DNA of 64,000 bases. Origin: Epiperipatus broadwayi (taxonomy: Eukaryota; Onychophora; Udeonychophora; Euonychophora; Peripatidae). The position numbers and the translations under genes were made by a program. Under the pieces are notes generated by a model, which saw nothing but the letters and a program-made list of their open reading frames with translations, was not told where the DNA came from and made no database searches. Each line of letters begins with the position of its first letter. Position 1 is the stretch's first letter. Location of the stretch: contig JAQFVV010000013.1 in assembly GCA_028023455.1 (NCBI GenBank), positions 13,590,258 through 13,654,257 on the forward strand. Direction: 5' to 3'. Below are positions 1 to 11,779 of this stretch, one piece after another.

Positions 1-1650
1 AAGAAAATGCATATATATAAACTGTTATGAAAATTTTCTTTTGCATTAAAGCACAACTAGGGCTTAGTAGGAGAAGAATATTTGTATTTGTGTAAATATA
101 TTTTAGTCTGAATATTTTAAATGAATGTAATGAATGTATTTAATTAATAAACGGTATTATTTATTTTTTTAAAAAGAAGAATAAAAATTCCACAGACTGA
201 TGGAATTATTATTGATATTTTAAAAGAAACAGTTGAAGGAATAGAAAAAATATTGGCGAAGCCATTTACTTTTATTTTTTTAATTTTCACTTTATAGTTA
301 ATTTTTTCTATTTTAATTAATATTTATTTATTTAATAATTAATTTTTTGATTGGTTAATCATTTTCGTACCTTAATAATAAATGATTTCAATTTGTGATT
401 TTGTTTTGATAGATAATATATGTATACAATTGTCTTTTGCTTTTTTTATATAACGAAATGAGTATATTGTTAGTAATGTAAATGCGAATATATGTTATGT
501 GATTTTTTTTATAATTTTATACTGAAATATACAGTAATCTCCATTTAATTTTTTTTTATTTCCGTTAGGTCTTTTGGAAATATGGACACCTAGTTTAACA
601 TATATATATAGACAGTATGTATGCATACAGTAACACAATTAAAAAAAAAAAAAAAAACGAGTTCAACAAATATGTATAAATGAGTAAAACCAACTCGCAG
701 TAAGCTTCCTGTTATATTTTTAACTCAAAAACTCTTATTAAATAGAAGGAAATCTTTCAAGAACAAAGAAAACTTTTTCAGTTTTTAGAAATAAAGTATG
801 TTAAATGGTTAAGTGGAAGGAGAAAAAAGAGGTGTAATTATAAAAATTGTCACTTTGAGATTCTAAAACAAAAAAAAAAAAATTTAACTTAAATAACTTA
901 TAATAAGATTATTTAACTTATTTATGAAATAAAAAAAAAAAATGAAGAAATATGGAAAAAAAATTATGTAAAATCCAAGGCCCAACTCTGTCACTTTTTG
1001 TGATCACCAATTCTTTTTTTTAAAAAAAAAAAACGATTTTTTTTTTTTAATTGCAGAGAACAGAAACAAGGAATATGGAATTTGTGGGTGTGGAAAAACT
1101 ATTTCACGGTCTCTGACCTTACCTTTTATTTTTTTGACATTTATTTTTAAGCTTCTCTTTTTATGCTATTGGAATTATTTTTCAGTTCTCAATAGAATAT
1201 TCTAAACCATTTATTCTTTGTTAATTTTTTTTTAATTGTTTTTGAGTGTTCATTACTTATGATATTTGAAACATTAAAAGTACAATGTCTTTGTTTATCG
1301 CTCTCTATAATTCAAATTTTTGATTGCACTCTTGTCTTCTTATTCCATTCTTTTAAAATAGATTTAATACTTCTTTCATCTCTTTTACATTTACTCCGCT
1401 ACACATTTTTGAAATAAATGAATAAAGACATCTCAAAAAGACTAATGGACAACAAGATGCATTTAATATTGAAATAGCCAATATCATAATTTCTTACACG
1501 TCTTCATCATTTGTTCAGTATTATTAAACTTTGATTTACAAGTATCCAATTTTCTTTGCTCATACCTTTGGTATCAACTATATTAATGATTATTACACAA
1601 TTGTAAATAATAAAAAAATCACTTTATCACACATTTTAACCAATAAGACA
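1..1650. other. AT-rich stretch without recognisable genes
   Basis: Only short A or T runs and AT-rich sequence are visible. No open frame shows a protein family signature on either strand, and I see no long repeat. I read it as intergenic or anciently decayed DNA. Confidence 0.6.
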
Positions 1651-1664
1651 AAAACAACTCTCCA

Positions 1665-1765
1665 CTTTACTGCCATCCAGTGTAACCTAGAGCAATACTA
1701 AGAAAGGAATTTTATACGTATCTACTAATCACAAATTCTCTATCTTACACTAGATGGCAGTAAAG
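1665..1765. repeat. Small fold-back with 21-bp arms
   Basis: Positions 1665-1685 and 1745-1765 are inverted copies that match at 20 of 21 bases. The 59-bp loop is AT-rich and non-coding. The arms resemble the outer end of family HH1 (a 'tactgccatccagtgtaa'-like block near an 'actctcca' block), so this may be a remnant of that family. A tiny non-autonomous DNA transposon is the alternative. Confidence 0.6.
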
Positions 1766-1962
1766 TTCATAGCCGCTTCGGTTTCTTTGGGCATAGTTGC
1801 TGAGAGATTTCTGGCTCCGTTTAAGGAGAAGTCACACTGCATCACATCACATGTTTTAATTGTAAATCAAATTTTTGTTCCATTTTTTGCATCTTTTGTG
1901 CTTAGTAAAGTCTTGTTACTAGTATTGACTTTCATTTTCAAGTAAACTTAAAACCTTTTAAT

Positions 1963-2191
1963 GTATAGGGTATATGAGCACAGACTTTCACACGACCCAC
2001 CACTCTCCACTTTATCTCATAACACTGATACCCTTGAACACATATATGTCGAAAAGATAAATAATCACCAATATCTGTATTTCATGCTAAACCAGCAATC
2101 ATCAGTTGGTCCAGATTATCATCTCTACACATATTTGTAATAAGTGCTCAGATATATATTAAGACATCCAATCTTCATACTTTAATGGACT
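1963..2191 (-). mobile_element. HH2 hammerhead repeat, 5'-truncated single copy
   Basis: Read on the minus strand, this runs from within the HH2 body (2191), through the hammerhead at 2067-2110, to the family's 3' end near 1963 ('gctcatataccc'). It closely matches the copies at 12.9-14.0 kb. Flanking 'cttttaatgta' (1955-1965) and 'cttttaatata' (2192-2202) agree at 10 of 11 bases and look like a target-site duplication. An intact 3' end with 5' truncation is what target-primed reverse transcription leaves. The start is blurred because the TSD may overlap the end of the element. Confidence 0.75.
2067..2110 (-). ncRNA. Hammerhead ribozyme motif (HH2 copy 1)
   Basis: On the minus strand, stem I ACCAA (2106-2110) pairs with UUGGU (2067-2071). 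CUGAUGA lies at 2099-2105. Stem II is UGCU/AGCA with a 5-nt loop, framed by a U-U mismatch at the core-proximal position. GAA is at 2081-2083 and is followed by a 2-bp stem III, A-U/A-U, with loop ACAG. The triplet AUA (2072-2074) abuts stem I and fits the NUH cleavage rule. The very short stem III is typical of hammerheads in Penelope-like elements and retrozymes. The U-U pair could weaken single-copy activity. Confidence 0.72.
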
Positions 2192-2199
2192 CTTTTAAT

Positions 2200-3160
2200 A
2201 TATATATATTTGGATTTCTGTAATTTCTCTTTTTAGTTCCTCTTTTATTTCACTTTTTTTTTCTATTTTACTTTGTGTTTGTAACTTTTATGTTCTGTAT
2301 TTTATATTCAGATTCTTTGTATTTTGTTTCAGGGATTAGTTAAGTTCCTTTGAGATTTTTCAATTCTCTCCTGCATTGTATTCTGGGATCCTTTAATTTC
2401 TTGCTTAATTTTATTTTGAGATTCTTTAATTTTTGTTTCTCATATTCTCTTTAAGATTTCTTCATAGATACACTAAATTCATATCTTAAAGTCTTGTTCA
2501 ATTGCCTTTGAGAGTTTTTGAATTCTGTTTTAGAGAGATTTTTAAAGATCTTATGAAGATTCTTTGAGTTTCTATTGCATTTTATCTTGAAATGGCTATA
2601 AAAAACAAAAAGTTAAAATCAATGTAAGAAACTACAAATTCTAATATAGATAAAAAATATTAAAAAATAAAATAATTATTTATAAAAAAGTGCTGTTTTG
2701 GCTAAGACTATATACTGAATCATTAATTTATTTAATAATTTATGGATAAGATTAAACTCTGGCCACATATGGATTTACCATTTTATATAATATTGTATTA
2801 AAACTTTATAGAGTTTGTAATAATTTAGTATGAAATTTCTAGACAATATTCCCTACTTAAAATTCTCCACTTTTATGATTTCAGGCTTATGGGGTAATAT
2901 TTCTGGCTGAAATTCTTCTTTGTCATCAATAACTATTTCTTTTATAGGAATGCTACAATATAGATAATGTCCTAACCAATCTATAATAGAGTGACAAGCC
3001 ATATTTTTGGGATACCATTTACACTTAAAATTTCAGCTCAGAGTAAGCATCAAATCTCAAGCAATCAATAAGATATCAGTAAGGTTATTTTGGAAGAAAA
3101 GAAATATTAATAAAGTTATATGATTAAAAATAGTATATTTAATTAACAGAGAACTTCTAA
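2200..3160. other. AT-rich stretch, nothing recognised
   Basis: Pyrimidine-rich then AT-rich sequence. No conserved frame, repeat arms or RNA gene could be supported. Confidence 0.5.
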
Positions 3161-3175
3161 ATTCTTAAAAATAGA

Positions 3176-3649
3176 TGTAATAACATGAAAGCTAAAACCT
3201 TCGAAAGATGTGCCTTAAACATGCTTATCTGACAGCCAATCAGATGTAGTAATAACTGCATGTGGAACTCCCAATTCTAAAACACAAGTCAGAACTGTAA
3301 GAAAAAGATGGGACTTCACCTTCTTCTATGCCTAAATTTATATATAAATAAGCCAGACTTAAGCATGTAATATTTAGTGAATTAAATGTGAAGGTATTTT
3401 AAGCTTCACACTCTTAATTCAAAATGCTTGAGTCTGGCTTATTTATATATAAATTTAGGCATAGAAGAAGGTGGGGTATCATCTTTTTCTTATAGTTCTG
3501 ACTTGTGTTTTAGAATTGGGAGTTCCACATGCAGTTATTATTACATCTGATTGGCTGTCACATAAGCATGTTTAAGGCGCATCTTTTGAAGGTTTTAGCT
3601 TTCATGTTATTACATTGTTAACTGCTTGCGCTTAATAAATTTGATATAT
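3176..3649. mobile_element. HH3 inverted repeat element with TSD
   Basis: Two arms of about 200 bp in opposite orientation (about 3174-3371 and 3425-3616) flank a loop of about 55 bp. The right side carries about 33 bp more than the left, so the element is not symmetrical. It lies between 'ttaaaaataga' at 3165-3175 and the same 11-mer at 3650-3660, and similarity extends several bases further, which suggests a TSD. A related single unit lies at 50.66-50.93 kb. Each arm holds boxes aligned with the ribozyme-like core there: a GUC triplet is kept, but CUGANGA and GAAA are mutated. No coding capacity is visible. Confidence 0.75.
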
Positions 3650-3669
3650 TTAAAAATAGATATAATAAA

Positions 3670-4790
3670 CATACATATTTAAAACAGATGTGAACTTGAA
3701 GTTATTTTATCTATTATGCAAAGAATATATTAGGAAATAGCAATAAAACTAAGGTTAATTATTACAATTCAAGTGAGATAATTAGATCATTACACATTTT
3801 AACTTCAAAATTATTATTACTTACCAGCCCAACCATATTCCAAATAATAAGCTTTAAAATATTAGTCTCATCTGTTAGATAGTATTAGCTTAACTTTCTT
3901 CAAATTTAATGTTAATTTTATTATTTTATTTGGAATAATCATCCAAAAAAGAGTGACACTAATCTATGCAAGTATATATAATATTATCAAAATGTAATTA
4001 AATAAATTCATTTTTGTGTATGCATAAAAGTTTTCCTTTATACATACATAAAAATATTTTAATTATTTCTTATACAATTTAGTTAAAATTTTGAGTATTC
4101 TTTTAAAACTCATAAATCTTTTCCATTTATTTTTATTTAAGATTTCCTTGTCTGCTACTTATGCTTAATGAAAATCATTAAATTTTAATCTTACTATTAT
4201 CACTATGCAATTTAATTTATGCATGTAATAGTAAATACAAAAAGTAATGATAGCATTAGCTTATTCCAATTACTTTAACTTATCATTTATTTCCATGTTA
4301 TAATGACGTCAAATAACAATTAAGAACACAGCTTTAAAAGCAGTCTTTTTTAATCTGTCATATATTTATTTTAATCAGCCAGACCAATTGTGGCCCATGT
4401 TGAATTTAATTCCTATATTGAATACAAAAACTTTGCAATAGAAGATAAGAAAAACAGATAGGACACAAAAGAAGACTATTCATTTGAACTATCTAAACTT
4501 GTTATCATATAATGTTTTAATCATGGATGAGGTAAGATCAATCTCAAACTTAGTTTAATAAATTACATTTATTAATAGGATTAAAATGATAAGAGTATTA
4601 AAACAATATAAGCATTAATATATCACATACTACTATGTCTTTATCAAATGTAATCATTTCAAATATCAATCATCATAAGTAACTTGGAATAATTGATAAT
4701 TAGTCAGTAATTGTTATTAGAAAAATGAATTAAAGATGTTGTTTTAAAATTTTATGCAATTAGCTTCAAAGTACTAATAAATTAAAAGAT
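3670..4790. other. AT-rich stretch, nothing recognised
   Basis: No gene, repeat arms or structured RNA could be supported here. Confidence 0.5.
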
Positions 4791-4935
4791 GGTTTCATGA
4801 TGTCTGATGTCTCAGATCCAAAAGTTCTTGCTGATGAAACCATAAATGAGAAACTAATCTGATAATGCAGGCATAATGGTGCTATTATTTGATATCCATT
4901 GATTATAAGAGATGACTCTGGTTTAAAGTGAAGTT
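4790..4935 (+). repeat. Decayed HH1 fragment with hammerhead core
   Basis: This aligns with the ribozyme and tail part of the HH1 units at 5.7 and 40.8 kb: 'ctcagatccaaa', the core, then a diverged tail ending near a 'gatatccattgattat' block. CTGATGA (4831-4837), GAAAC (4850-4854) and an AUC triplet (4857-4859) are kept. Stem I pairs for only about three bases and stem II is lost. It is an old copy and probably inactive. Confidence 0.6.
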
Positions 4936-5320
4936 AACTCTTCCTAAAATCATACATGATATTCATTTATCTATAATTCCATCTTTTATTATACATTTTA
5001 TAATAAAGGCACTCTCCATTATAATTTTTTAAAAAGTATAAATGTAAGAAAATGTAGTCAATGCATATAAAATTTTGAATAGTATAAAAATTTCCATGAT
5101 AAAAGTTAATTAATAAATATTCTTTTTTATATACATTTAATTTTTTTCCATTTTCTTCATCTTTATTTTTTAACAATAAACATCACATGCTTGCCTATAA
5201 CTGTTATTAAAACAGGCAAAACTCTCCATATAGTATTGCCACTCAGTGTAAGACAGAGTAATCAGTAGATGCTAGAAGTCTTGTACATAAAATCCCCATA
5301 TAGTGCCTAATCATCCAATA

Positions 5321-5362
5321 TCCCCAGACTAGTTTCTGGCTTGTGGCCTTCATCAGTGAAGA
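5321..5362 (-). ncRNA. Hammerhead ribozyme motif (HH1 copy A)
   Basis: This copy has the complete catalytic boxes. On the minus strand: CUGAUGA (5350-5356), stem II with GGC/GCC around loop CACAA, GAAAC (5332-5336), a 2-nt UA loop and the cleavage triplet GUC (5327-5329). Stem I pairs six bases between 5357-5362 and 5321-5326, two of them G-U. The core-proximal stem II position is A-A here, where the 40.8 kb copy has U-A. It fits a type I hammerhead with minimal stem III. Confidence 0.72.
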
Positions 5363-5717
5363 GCCTTGAATCTGAGGGCATTGCACTTAGATCTTAGATC
5401 TAATGCAACCCTCCAGCAGCCAACTTTTATCTATACTTAACTACAAAACTATGAGTCTTAAATTGAAAAAAAAAAATAATATTTTTAATCCAAGCTCATT
5501 AGCTTATACAGTTATTAAAGAACTAAAGACACCAAAATGTATAGATACTGAATTGAGTTCAGACCTATATTACTATATAAGCTAATGAGCTTGGATTGAA
5601 AATATTGTATTTTCAATTTAAGACTCAAAATTTTGTAGTTAAGTACAGATAAAAGATGGCTGCTGTAGGGTTGCATTAGATCCTAAGATCTAGGTGCAGT
5701 GCTCTCAGATCCAAGGC

Positions 5718-5759
5718 TCCTCACTGACGAAATCCACAAGCCAGAAACTAGCCTGGGGA
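5718..5759 (+). ncRNA. Hammerhead ribozyme motif (HH1 copy B)
   Basis: Stem I has six pairs: 5718-5723 (UCCUCA) with 5754-5759 (UGGGGA). CUGACGA is at 5724-5730 and is acceptable because the fifth position is variable in hammerheads. GAAAC lies at 5744-5748. The triplet at 5751-5753 reads GCC where other copies have GUC, and stem II is damaged (AAUC opposite GCCA), so this copy is probably inactive. The C/T differences in the core among copies look like CpG decay from CTGACGA. Confidence 0.65.
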
Positions 5760-5889
5760 TATTGGATGAGTAGGCACTATATGGGGATTGTATGCACAAG
5801 CCTTTTGGCATCCATTGATTACTCTGGCTTGCACTAAGTGACAATACTGTATAGAGAGTTTCGCCTGCTTTATTTTTTATCATATATTC

Positions 5890-8800
5890 AACAGTGGATA
5901 GTCATTCATCCTTCTGTTATACATATACATTTAATTACTGAGTATTTATACACCCATATCAGATTTTAGTTTTTAATATTGGATATAGATTAACCAATTT
6001 TATTTTACATTTATATTTTTAATCGTATGTGTTTTTTCTTTCAGAGGGCATGTCTAAAATTATGCTGATCAATCTGTTTAAGTCTTACAATAATAATGTT
6101 TAGAAAAAAATTATTAAATTTACAAATTAACAATATAAATGTACATAAATATTATTATTTAAATATATATGTAAATGTTAAAGTTATCACATATTATATT
6201 TAACATTTACATGATGGTTGTAAGGTCAAATATGAAGTAAAAAAACATAGTAAATAATGCATTTTTTCATTCAAAACTTTTTCAACACAAAATGTAATGG
6301 CTGGCAGATAATTAATATCTTTAAGCAGAATTATGTACAAACAATATTAGACCACATTGTAATTTTTTTTAATATAAAAAATTGGTTTAAATTCAACTTC
6401 TGGTTTATTCTTTTTAGAAATAATGTTTAACTTGTAATTTCAGATAAAAAATTTTTTTATTTTTCTGCATTTTGATATTGAAAATTAAACTAGTAATGTA
6501 ATTCCATCTTAATGTTAAAACATACATAATGCCAATGCAAATGTTTAATAAATTGTTGAGAAAATTATTTATTTCTGTTTCCATTTTATACATTTCAGTT
6601 CCTTTAAAAAGACTAACTTTCTAAATAAATATTTTACATCAGTGTAGATATCTATAAATAATTAATGTAAATAATTATTGATTTTCTTTTTAACTCTTAA
6701 TATATTTATGAATAATATTTTTTTTTTCTTAAAGAGCTATGTTAAACTTAATTCACAAATTTACATTGTAATACAGATTAAATACTATTATCTCAAGAAC
6801 TTTGATTCTTGACTTTTTAGAGTCAGAAATTTTACACATTTGACCTAAGTCATTCAAATATATATCTCTAACTACAACGGTAAAGCATTTAAAATGTTTT
6901 AAAATATTTTTGTATTTCTTGTTTAAAGGGATTATTAATTTCTTTAAAAATTAAATGAAAACAATATTATAAATATTTTTGAGGAATTTTGCAGTTCCCT
7001 TATCTAACTTCACACCACTCCATCCACCAATGCAGAAACTTAAACCATCCTCTATCCTTGTGCATGTATTTTATGAACAATTTCATTTGTCAGATGAGCT
7101 AAAAGCATCATAAGCCCAAATCTCTATGCCCTTGTTTACAGCTCCATATTTTTCCATTATATTAGTCTCCCATAAGAAAACGTCAGATTTTTATCTTAAT
7201 GTAATGTAAATGTAATTTATTGGTATAATTTATTAAAGAATTTAGAGTAAATATTATTTTAAAAGATTTAAACAAAAGTAAATGCTCAGTAATTTACTGA
7301 TGGAATTTATGAAATGTAAAATTGTTAGTGAATATTGCATAAAAGTGATTAATTAAATTTAAAAATTCCAAAAAATAAAATAAAAATAATTATCTATTAT
7401 TACTAGAATAAGAAGACATTTTGCAATATATAGATGGCAATAATTTGATCATGAAGTGGGGTACATTTTGTATGCTGATTCACATATTGTTTTTCTGTTA
7501 ACATTTTGAAAATAAATGCTTAACATAGTGTTGGAAACATTGCTTTTATATTTCATTTAGAAATAAGTGATGGAAATAAATAATGGAAGTGACAATTTTA
7601 TGTAATGCATTCATTCGGGATTGTTTTAAATTCTTATTTTGTAAATAAATTTTTTTTTATAGTTTTTAGTAAAATATATAAATATAACTTACAGTTTTTT
7701 TCTTTACATTAAATTTTCTTATTAGAGTCTTTATTATAGTGACATTGAAAATTGGGAAAAGCATAAGATATTTGAATCTTTGATTTTTGTTTTTGTCTTT
7801 TGAAAAAATAATTTAAAAACATTGAATATATACTTTTTGTTATGCATTCTTTCAATCTTTCTTTTCTTTATCAAGTAATAATTTACTAAGGCTGTAACCT
7901 TAGAAATAAGCGTCTGAAATAATATGCTTTCAGAAATAGAATTTAAAAATACTTGTCTACCCTAAGAAATTTTGCAAAAAGTCATAAGTGATAATTTAAT
8001 GTAATTAATTTTATAGTTGTGAAAAAGTTGTTTCAATCTTTCAGCATTTTATTAATTTTTTTTTTGTCTTTTGAAAAAAAATAATAACAGAAGTATTGTT
8101 AAAAATTATAAAAATAAACTTACACATGTGGTTTTTATAATTCTCTATTAAAATTAATGTTGTTGTAGTTCCATATTTAAATTAATGTTATTGTATGTTC
8201 TTCTAATTTCATTTATTCAAATACATTTATCTGACAGAATTATATTAGTCTGCCATAAAAATGATGAGTACTAAATAATAAAATAATGATTTAGTTAGCA
8301 TCAATGCTACTAGAGACCAGAACCCCCTAGTTTGATATATAAATAGTTTTGAATCAGTATGAAATATTGTTCTTTTTATAAAAATAGATGAAATTTTCTT
8401 TATAAAAAAGACTGCTTTAATGAATATAACAATTGTTGATGTGTAGTGGGCCAAATATTCTTTACGTCATCCCTGAACTATGATTTCAAAATATAGCTCT
8501 ACTGTAATACTATTTACAAAGGTATACTAATTTTTGCTTTGCTATTTGTATGAAATTTATATGATGTCTCCCAGCCAGATGATATCATGTAAAGTCCAGC
8601 AAAATTTTTCTCATGAAAATTAAAACTAGGCCATATGAAAATGAGGTTAGGTTTACTTCTGTATTGCAATGGTTTTATTTTTATTTGAAAACTTATTAAA
8701 TTTATTAATTCTTATATCCATCCAGGGCAGCTAACACAAACTCATTTTGTATTGACTAAGCAATTTAAAGTAAATATGTGCTGAAATGTCAAGGCTGGAA

Positions 8801-11400
8801 ATTATTTTTAAAATTGCAAAACAACCCTGCCCATAATTTCAACATAAAAAATTTGAAGAATAAATAATTTTTATTTTCATACTTTTGTCATTATGTTCAC
8901 CATTATTTCCAACACACAAATTTTGACATTTTAGCTGGTTAATAACACATATTTGATGATGTCAGGAGTATTGATGTTATGTATCTCAAGAATGTATTGA
9001 CATAGAATATTCAATCTTTATATTATTTTTCATACATCTGTGCTTGTAAATGGCACATGAGAATTTTTTTTGTTAGCTATTCCAGTGGCCATCTTATCCA
9101 ATGAATAAAGAACAATTGCTTTTTTTTGAATGTGGAGTGTCATATTTTTGGAATTATGTGGAAAATCTTATTAAAGACAATAATAAATACTTTTTTGTTG
9201 AGTATACATAACTATTTCATTGTTAAGAAGATCTTTAATGTTTTTCTAACTTCTGCATAACTATATTTCCTATTGTTCTTGCATTTTTCTTAAATAAATT
9301 TATATTTATATATAAGATATATCAAAAGTTACGTTAACCAAGAAATATATTGTAATGGTCACAAATCATTCTCAGGCAATAGTTTGATGTCTAGCCTATG
9401 AATATAACTCAAAACAACCAATTGTCATTATAAGACAAGTAAGTTAATTAAAAAAATACATGAGTATGTGTGTGACCTTAAAGGTAATTTTTCTATTAGT
9501 ACCATTTACCTAATCAGATAGATGTCCACACAATAATTGTCATACTTTCTTGTGGATGTTTTAATCTCCATCTCAGGTTTGCCTCTAAAATAATAAACTA
9601 CATGAAAGCAAATTAATTGAAAATATGCAATTTATTACTAGATAGTTTGAATACGTAAAACCCTTAATTAATAATACATTTATAATATATTTTCATTGAA
9701 ATAAAGTTTAATCCTTTTTAATATAGTTCCATCTTTAAATCCTCAGTACTTTTAACTATCCCTTCATTATCTCTATTAAATTAGCTTTTATTCTAATTCA
9801 TATCTTACAATTCTGTTTTATAAAAGTGTATGTGTGCTGACAGACCCTAATATAAATATTTATCTATTTTAACTATCCTGTGCTGAAATTATATTTTAAA
9901 TATTAAATATTCCATCCTAGGTAAGTATGAACATTTTAATATTTTTTGTAGCCACTAATAATTTATTATACTTAGATAGCAAATAATATCCTATGATGAT
10001 TATAATGCATGAGTAATTGGACCACATTGATAAGTTAAATCCCAATTTTTAATTATTAAATATGTGAATGCTATCTTAGTCATAAAAATTGTGGTTTATT
10101 TTATTATAATAATATCTTGCACAAGACTTAAATAATGATATTCCTAAAAAATGTAAAGAAAAGGTGGATCTTATTTCAAACAAATAAATTATATGTTCAT
10201 TTATGATAGCAGCTTCATTTATGGTAACATCTTTAAATTATTAATATATAAAAGGCTATTATGAATATTCAATCAACTCATAAATATAACTGTGCATATA
10301 ATAATTTAAAGGCAATATTAATACCTCATTATACATGCAAAAATCAAATAAAAATATTGGTAACATTCATTTTTGGTGCTGAGCATATTATTATCAAAAA
10401 AAACAACAACAATTTTATAGCATCATTCATCATTAGATTGAATAAAATGGTTATCTTTGCCAAAGGTATTCAGCTTGAAAAATACATGAATGTTGTATTG
10501 AATATTATCTGAAGTTTTCTTTGTTCACGATGAGTTATTAGTATTGCCTTTAACACATTTCTGGAATTACTTAATTTTTATACATAAAATAATATCCCAT
10601 CTTATAATCTTTATGTAGAACTTATTGGACCAAATGGTTTCATTACATAAATACCATTTTATTAGCTGCTTTTTCAGAAATTTATTTAGTTAATAGACAC
10701 TGAAAATGTTGTATATATGAAAATTCAATGCTTTTTATTAGAGCATAAACATTATTCAAATTACTTCTCCATAAAGTGTATCAAATTGGTAAAATTCTGC
10801 TATTTGAATTATTTATTCATATAGTAAAACAGAAAATATTTAAATACATTTTAGTATTTTAAATATATAACGTGATAAATTGAACATTGCATCTTCATGA
10901 AATTATAATAGCAAAATCTGTTATAAACTTTATTTTGTGTGAGAAGCCAAGGTGATATACAGTTTTAGTGAATAAATAATACCTTATTAGGATCATTGAC
11001 TGACATATATTAAACTAATCAATGACAAATTTTAATGTTTGTATAACAGTAAAAGTCATTTATATGTGGATCATTTCTGTCTTCCTCTTAGAAAAATGAA
11101 TTTTATTAAAAATATATGCTTATATCAAGTCAAGTTAAATTGAAATAGGATTTTTTTAGTTGGAGAATTTCCATTTAAGTTCAATTTTTTTTTTTTGTCA
11201 GATGACCAATCCAATCACTTATGTAACATTGCTTGATCAATTGGCATCTAATTATTATTAGATGAAATGTAATGAAATTAAAATTTTACAAACATTGGAC
11301 TTAGTGCTTTGTAGATATATATAAACCTTTCTTTTCATTAATTATAACTGAATTATTACTTTTTTGTTTTATGTTTAGCACATTCACACTCATAGCTAAA
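5890..11400. other. Long AT-rich stretch without recognisable features
   Basis: I read both strands and found no domain motif, long inverted repeat or tRNA-like box pair. The frame at 10261-10512 (83 codons) starts with ATG but has no family signature, low complexity and AT-driven composition, so I do not call it a gene. Confidence 0.5.
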
Positions 11401-11407
11401 TATCTGT

Positions 11408-11765
11408 TTACTGATTAATGAGAGATAAATCATTAGCTAAACAGGCTGAATATCTTGAAAAAGTCCATAGTTTGCTTGGAAAGTTTTTATTTCTCTTGTG
11501 GATTAAACCTAGTTTATAATAGACTAAGGTATCCAGGAAGAAATTGCCATGATAAATAGTGACTAGATATTCTGCAACAATTTCAGCCTTTGGTATATTT
11601 GAAATGATATTCAATGTCTTTACTATATCTTCTTCTATTCTTGCTTCTCTTTTCTGCAGAATTTCAAGCAGTTCTTTTTCTTCTATTTCAGTGAAACCTC
11701 TAGCCCTTTTTCAAAGATATAATTTCCTTTTATATAAAATCTCTGGTGATGATTTTAAGTTTAGA
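11408..11765 (-). pseudogene. Decayed protein-like segment of unknown family
   Basis: The minus strand translates, across at least one frame shift or stop, to a charged, protein-like stretch. It includes 'ARGFTEIEEKELLEILQKRE' and then 'NIISNIPKAEIVAEYLV' in an open frame ending near 11408. The Glu/Lys-rich part could form a coiled coil. Composition is less AT-driven than the neighbours. I do not recognise the family. A LINE ORF1 or transposon fragment is possible, as is a chance open frame. Confidence 0.3.
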
Positions 11766-11779
11766 TTAAACTGTTAGAT

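Larger units (their letters stand above)
5173..5867. mobile_element. HH1 inverted multimer with TSD
   Basis: Opposite-facing HH1 units form a fold-back, with a left arm at about 5210-5510 and a right arm at about 5572-5867. Each arm has a hammerhead (minus at 5321-5362, plus at 5718-5759). 'ctttatttttta' at 5161-5172 recurs at 5868-5879 and is a likely 12-bp TSD, although it is T-rich. The left end has an extra segment (5173-5215, 'catcacatgc' block) also seen at 35.46 and 40.50 kb. No protein is encoded, and open frames inside are repeat artefacts. Confidence 0.78.
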
